Origin: Deltaproteobacteria bacterium
GTDB taxonomy: Bacteria; Desulfobacterota; Binatia; UBA12015
Length of the DNA: 8,125 nt
Direction: 5' to 3'
NCBI GenBank assembly: GCA_003447545.1
Contig: DLYX01000399.1
Span: 1-8,125 of the forward strand
A model generated the notes under the pieces. The model had not been told where the DNA came from and did not search any database. It saw only the letters and a program-made list of their open reading frames with translations. This document shows positions 6,401 through 8,125 of this stretch, piece after piece (the first letter of the stretch is position 1; every line of letters starts with the position of its first letter). The translations under genes were made by a program, and so were the position numbers.

Positions 6401-8125
6401 TCAATTCGCGACTCTACTTCAACCGCCTGCCGCGGACAGACCTGCTCACCATCCATGACGAGCACGGTGGCGGCACGCCGGGCACCGCGAACTCGGCGCT
6501 GGAGGTCAACTCTGGCCCCACTTTCGCTTCCGCGCGCCATGCACCCGCCGTGCCAGCCGCAGACCAAGCCGCGGAGATCACTGTCAATATCACCGATCCG
6601 GACGGGATCGCATCAGCCACGGTGCATTTTTCGGTCGATGGTGCGCCCTTCCAAGAGACGGCAATGACCGGCGGTGCAGGCGGGCGCTTCGCCGCGGTGA
6701 TCCCCGGGCAGGTCGCAAACACGCGCGTGCAATTCTACATCGAGGCGGTGGACTCGCTCGGGGCGAGATCGTTTTTCCCGAGGGAGGCGGCCGCGTCGCG
6801 GGCGATGATCCCGTGGGATGATGGCCAGGCGAGGTTGCAGTTGGGTTCTGTCGCCCCGACAAATCTGCGCATCGTCATGCCGGTCGCCGAGGCGAATGCC
6901 ATGCACGCCGTCACCGAGTTGATGAGCAATGACCGGTTGCCGTGCACGGTGATCCACAACGAGCAGGAGATCTACTACGGCTGCAAGGTGCGGCTCAAGA
7001 GCAGCCAGCGCGGGCGAACCACGGAGGCTCGTGTCGGATTCAATCTCAAGTTCCCACCAGACAACAAATTCCTCGGTTGCCACGGATCGATCGTGTTCGA
7101 CCGATCCTTCGGGGATGAGATCATCGTCAAACACATGGCCGCCCAGGTTGGCGGTGTCCCGGCGATGTTCGATGACCTCGCCTGGCTGGTCCAGCCGCGG
7201 GCCAACCGCGCAGACGCGGGCATCCTTTTGAAATCGCGTTTCGATGACGAGTGGCGCGACAACCAGTTTCCGGATGGCGGGGACGGGAGCATGTATGAGT
7301 ATGAGTTGATCTATTATCCGTTCAACACCACCGGCGGCCCCGAGGGGCTCAAGTTCCCCGTGCCGGACGGTGTGGCCGCGGTGCCGATGCGCAACCAGGG
7401 CGGCGACGACAAGGAACTCTACCGCTGGCACTGGCTGGCCAAGAACAACCGCGACGCCGACGATTTCTCTGGCATCATCAGGGTCTTGGACACGATGGGG
7501 CTTACGGGCGCGGCCTACAACGCGGCGATCGGGGACGTGATCGATGTCGACCAGTGGCTGCGCGCGTTTGCCTTCCTGCAGCTCGCGGGGATCTTGGACA
7601 GCTACGGCACTTGGGAAACTGGTGCGTGGCACAACGCCATCTTCTACCTCCGCACGACGGACCAGAGGGCGATGTTTTTCCCGTGGGACATGGATCAGGT
7701 GTTCCTTCGCAGCGTGACCTCCGGTGTCACCTCGAGTCCGGATTTGAACAAGTTGATCGGCGCAAGCCCGGCGAACGAGCGCGCCTACTACGGGCACCTT
7801 CTCGACATGATCGAATCGAAATTCAACAGCGGCTACATGCAGGGGTGGCTCGACCACTACTCGCAGTTCCTCCCCGGGGAGAACATCGTGGGCAGGTCGG
7901 CCTACATCAACACCCGCGGCAACCACGTGCGCGGTCTGATTGACAGCGCAGTGGCGGCTATCCCGTACCGGGTCACGACTAGCAGTGGCGGCAGCACACC
8001 GGGCTCGACCACGACGGGGAGCGGCGATGCCTGGGTCGATGTTCGCGAGCTGCGACTCGCTGGCACGCAGGTGTCGCTCGGGGTGACCTGGGTCGATGAC
8101 AACAGTTGGGAGCTGACCTTGCCGG
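3421..8125 (+). CDS. Giant secreted lamin-tail / CotH kinase-domain protein, 3' end outside window
   Basis: One frame runs without a stop from GTG 3421 to the window end (at least 1568 codons) and continues beyond. ATG 3436 is an alternative start. Numbered from GTG: signal peptide 1-43 (hydrophobic 24-40, ARA-T cleavage); LTD1 47-197 (FNEIHY, EWIEF, TPGALN); beta-sandwich A 208-380 (WRY 219-221, YYFEREF, DDGG, VEVHQ); degenerate LTD2 391-510; LTD3 513-857, opening INEIMYHP and resuming WIELYNRS at 727, split by sandwich B (about 540-710); jelly-roll/CBM-like region about 858-1030 (FLIDDISV, QNGDF, HMHN, YRISFRARW); Ig-like region with TDPDG about 1041-1130; CotH-type domain about 1140-1505 (RLKSSQRGR 1191-1199, KNNRDADD 1341-1348, WHN 1403-1405, FPWDMD 1420-1425); Ser/Thr/Gly linker 1519-1535; then the start of another beta domain (WVDVREL, WVDDNSWELTLP). 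In known CotH kinases the DxD-type acidic pair binds metal/ATP, so D1423 and D1425 suggest activity, but this is not proven. Likely located at the cell surface or in the matrix. Family-level call is firm; function is inferred. Confidence 0.93.
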   Translation, partial: MKFVVMISRKNPLSRSVNQPLSCLVPLAWLLIGGLVAPQIARATADSILVFNEIHYNQADGSADSEWIEFRNLNGVDVDVSGWRLRGGADFEFPQGTVVEGRGFLLVAADPGDPKLAGKGAIGPFSGKLNNGGESLRIENRDRRTMDRIAYDDSGDWPVGADGSGATLAKRDQRSADNRPANWVASREIGGTPGALNFPLSGGPPLEIETVIAGWDAEWRYNESDDLAPGWEDNAHGLGGNWSSGSGVFGWGDSPPLPIGTGLSRPVFNNPYVVTYYFEREFSLTQSQIDNLARLEIEHLFDDGGVVYINGEEVFRNEMPEGVPDSETLSTGTGDPDPSERTAISALSLVPGSNRVSVEVHQQGLGNSDVMFGLRMTLIELAPEPSETRDILLFNELSAFDRPAGFRLEITNVSGESVALDGYQIGFSEGGTFAFTGGSLEAGGFAVLDKDVLGFAPGDDDRLFLYDPDGELVDARRVTGRLRGRAPTLEGRWLYPSTETFGSENSFEFETDIVINEIMYHPRALPATADIPAVLETATLVDFGDVWRYNDGDPDLPVDWAAAAHAVGGDWQSAPAVIGRESSPLPEPISTPLTSYVHATITYYFEREFDITAQQLAALDSLEITHQIDDGAIFYINGVELEGGRFNMDPGAIDPETLASPDVVDAALVPFTFSNPGLVVGTNRISVEVHQSSAGSADLVFGLKLDLHETVSPFVPGQPQRPSDETWIELYNRSVDRTIDLGGWRFSDGIDFEFPAGTTLAPGGFLVVAKDAAELSAKHPGATVLGDFGGSLSRSGERLRLVDATGNPTDEVRYADGGRWPGAADGGASSLVLRDPDADNSSGGAWSASEESHRGGWEVYTRTGRGSNGRSDPSGFHELVFGLLQAGEFLIDDISVIEDPGEPTARELIQNGDFSSGGAEFWRMRGTHRHFEVVDDPDAPGNKVLHVKASGATEHMHNCAETTLKAGGSYVALNSGKDYRISFRARWLSGSNQLNSRLYFNRLPRTDLLTIHDEHGGGTPGTANSALEVNSGPTFASARHAPAVPAADQAAEITVNITDPDGIASATVHFSVDGAPFQETAMTGGAGGRFAAVIPGQVANTRVQFYIEAVDSLGARSFFPREAAASRAMIPWDDGQARLQLGSVAPTNLRIVMPVAEANAMHAVTELMSNDRLPCTVIHNEQEIYYGCKVRLKSSQRGRTTEARVGFNLKFPPDNKFLGCHGSIVFDRSFGDEIIVKHMAAQVGGVPAMFDDLAWLVQPRANRADAGILLKSRFDDEWRDNQFPDGGDGSMYEYELIYYPFNTTGGPEGLKFPVPDGVAAVPMRNQGGDDKELYRWHWLAKNNRDADDFSGIIRVLDTMGLTGAAYNAAIGDVIDVDQWLRAFAFLQLAGILDSYGTWETGAWHNAIFYLRTTDQRAMFFPWDMDQVFLRSVTSGVTSSPDLNKLIGASPANERAYYGHLLDMIESKFNSGYMQGWLDHYSQFLPGENIVGRSAYINTRGNHVRGLIDSAVAAIPYRVTTSSGGSTPGSTTTGSGDAWVDVRELRLAGTQVSLGVTWVDDNSWELTLP
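4042..4560 (+). repeat. Internal beta-sandwich module, copy A (in the giant protein)
   Basis: Encodes residues about 208-380 of the giant protein. Landmarks in order are WRYN, GLGGNWSSG, TYYFEREF, LEIEHLFDDGGVVYING, NRVSVEVHQ, DVMFGLRMTL. The same landmarks recur in the same order about 980 nt downstream, so this is a diverged internal duplication. The best-preserved nucleotide block is at 4246-4266 (coding YYFEREF), which differs from copy B at only a few third-codon positions. The module resembles glycan-binding or PA14-like sandwiches that present a DDG loop; ligand unknown. Confidence 0.8.
5038..5550 (+). repeat. Internal beta-sandwich module, copy B, nested in LTD3
   Basis: Encodes residues about 540-710. 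Landmarks WRYN, AVGGDWQS, TYYFEREF (YYFEREF at 5227-5247), LEITHQIDDGAIFYING, NRISVEVHQ and DLVFGLKLDL match copy A in order and spacing. It sits between the first strand of LTD3 (INEIMYHP, about 4957-4986) and the rest of that domain (WIELYNRS, from 5599), so it is a domain inserted within a domain rather than a tandem bead. Similar nested architectures occur in other verrucomicrobial LTD/CotH proteins as I recall them. Confidence 0.78.

Noticed and set aside
6613..7926. Long antisense open frame (437 codons) opposite the CotH domain
   Set aside because: Arg/Val/His/Asp-rich composition typical of the complement of a GC-rich gene, no recognisable domain, and the + strand carries clear CotH motifs across the whole span.
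3421..8125. Possible frameshift or fusion of several genes in the giant frame
   Set aside because: Reading every codon from 3421 to 8125 gives no stop, and recognisable domain motifs stay in one frame throughout.

Overview
The window looks like a piece of chromosome from a Verrucomicrobiota bacterium, with Planctomycetota as the alternative. The basis is its gene families: a DUF1553 (PSD1) protein directly followed by a Tat-exported DUF1501 protein, then a very long secreted lamin-tail/CotH protein. These are hallmark paralogous families of the PVC superphylum. The DNA is GC-rich and every supported gene is on the + strand. I see no rRNA, tRNA, CRISPR, insertion sequence or convincing factor-independent terminator.

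Layout: (1) 1-1741 is the 3' part of a DUF1549/DUF1553-type gene whose start lies upstream of the window. (2) 1746-3188 is a complete DUF1501 gene starting 4 nt after the first stop. (3) 3200-3418 is a possible small exported protein of 72 residues with a good ribosome-binding site. (4) 3421 to the window end is an uninterrupted reading frame of at least 1568 codons. It encodes a signal peptide, three lamin-tail (LTD) regions, two copies of a beta-sandwich module (one nested inside the third LTD), a carbohydrate-binding-like jelly roll, an Ig-like region and a CotH-type kinase domain, and it runs off the window. The four frames are separated by only 4, 11 and 2 nt, so they read as one operon with probable translational coupling.

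All of the predicted products act outside the cytoplasm: the DUF1501 protein has a Tat signal, and the small protein and the giant protein have Sec-like signals. DUF1553/DUF1501 pairs are common in PVC genomes, often near polysaccharide-degradation and sulfatase genes, but their biochemical role is not established. CotH domains elsewhere are secreted or surface protein kinases (Bacillus CotH phosphorylates spore-coat proteins). A reasonable inference is an exported module in which a large adhesive or matrix protein carries its own kinase-fold domain, co-expressed with the DUF1553/DUF1501 pair. The individual families are known; the less ordinary parts are the domain-in-domain nesting, the degenerate middle LTD, the short exported ORF and the tight linkage of all four.
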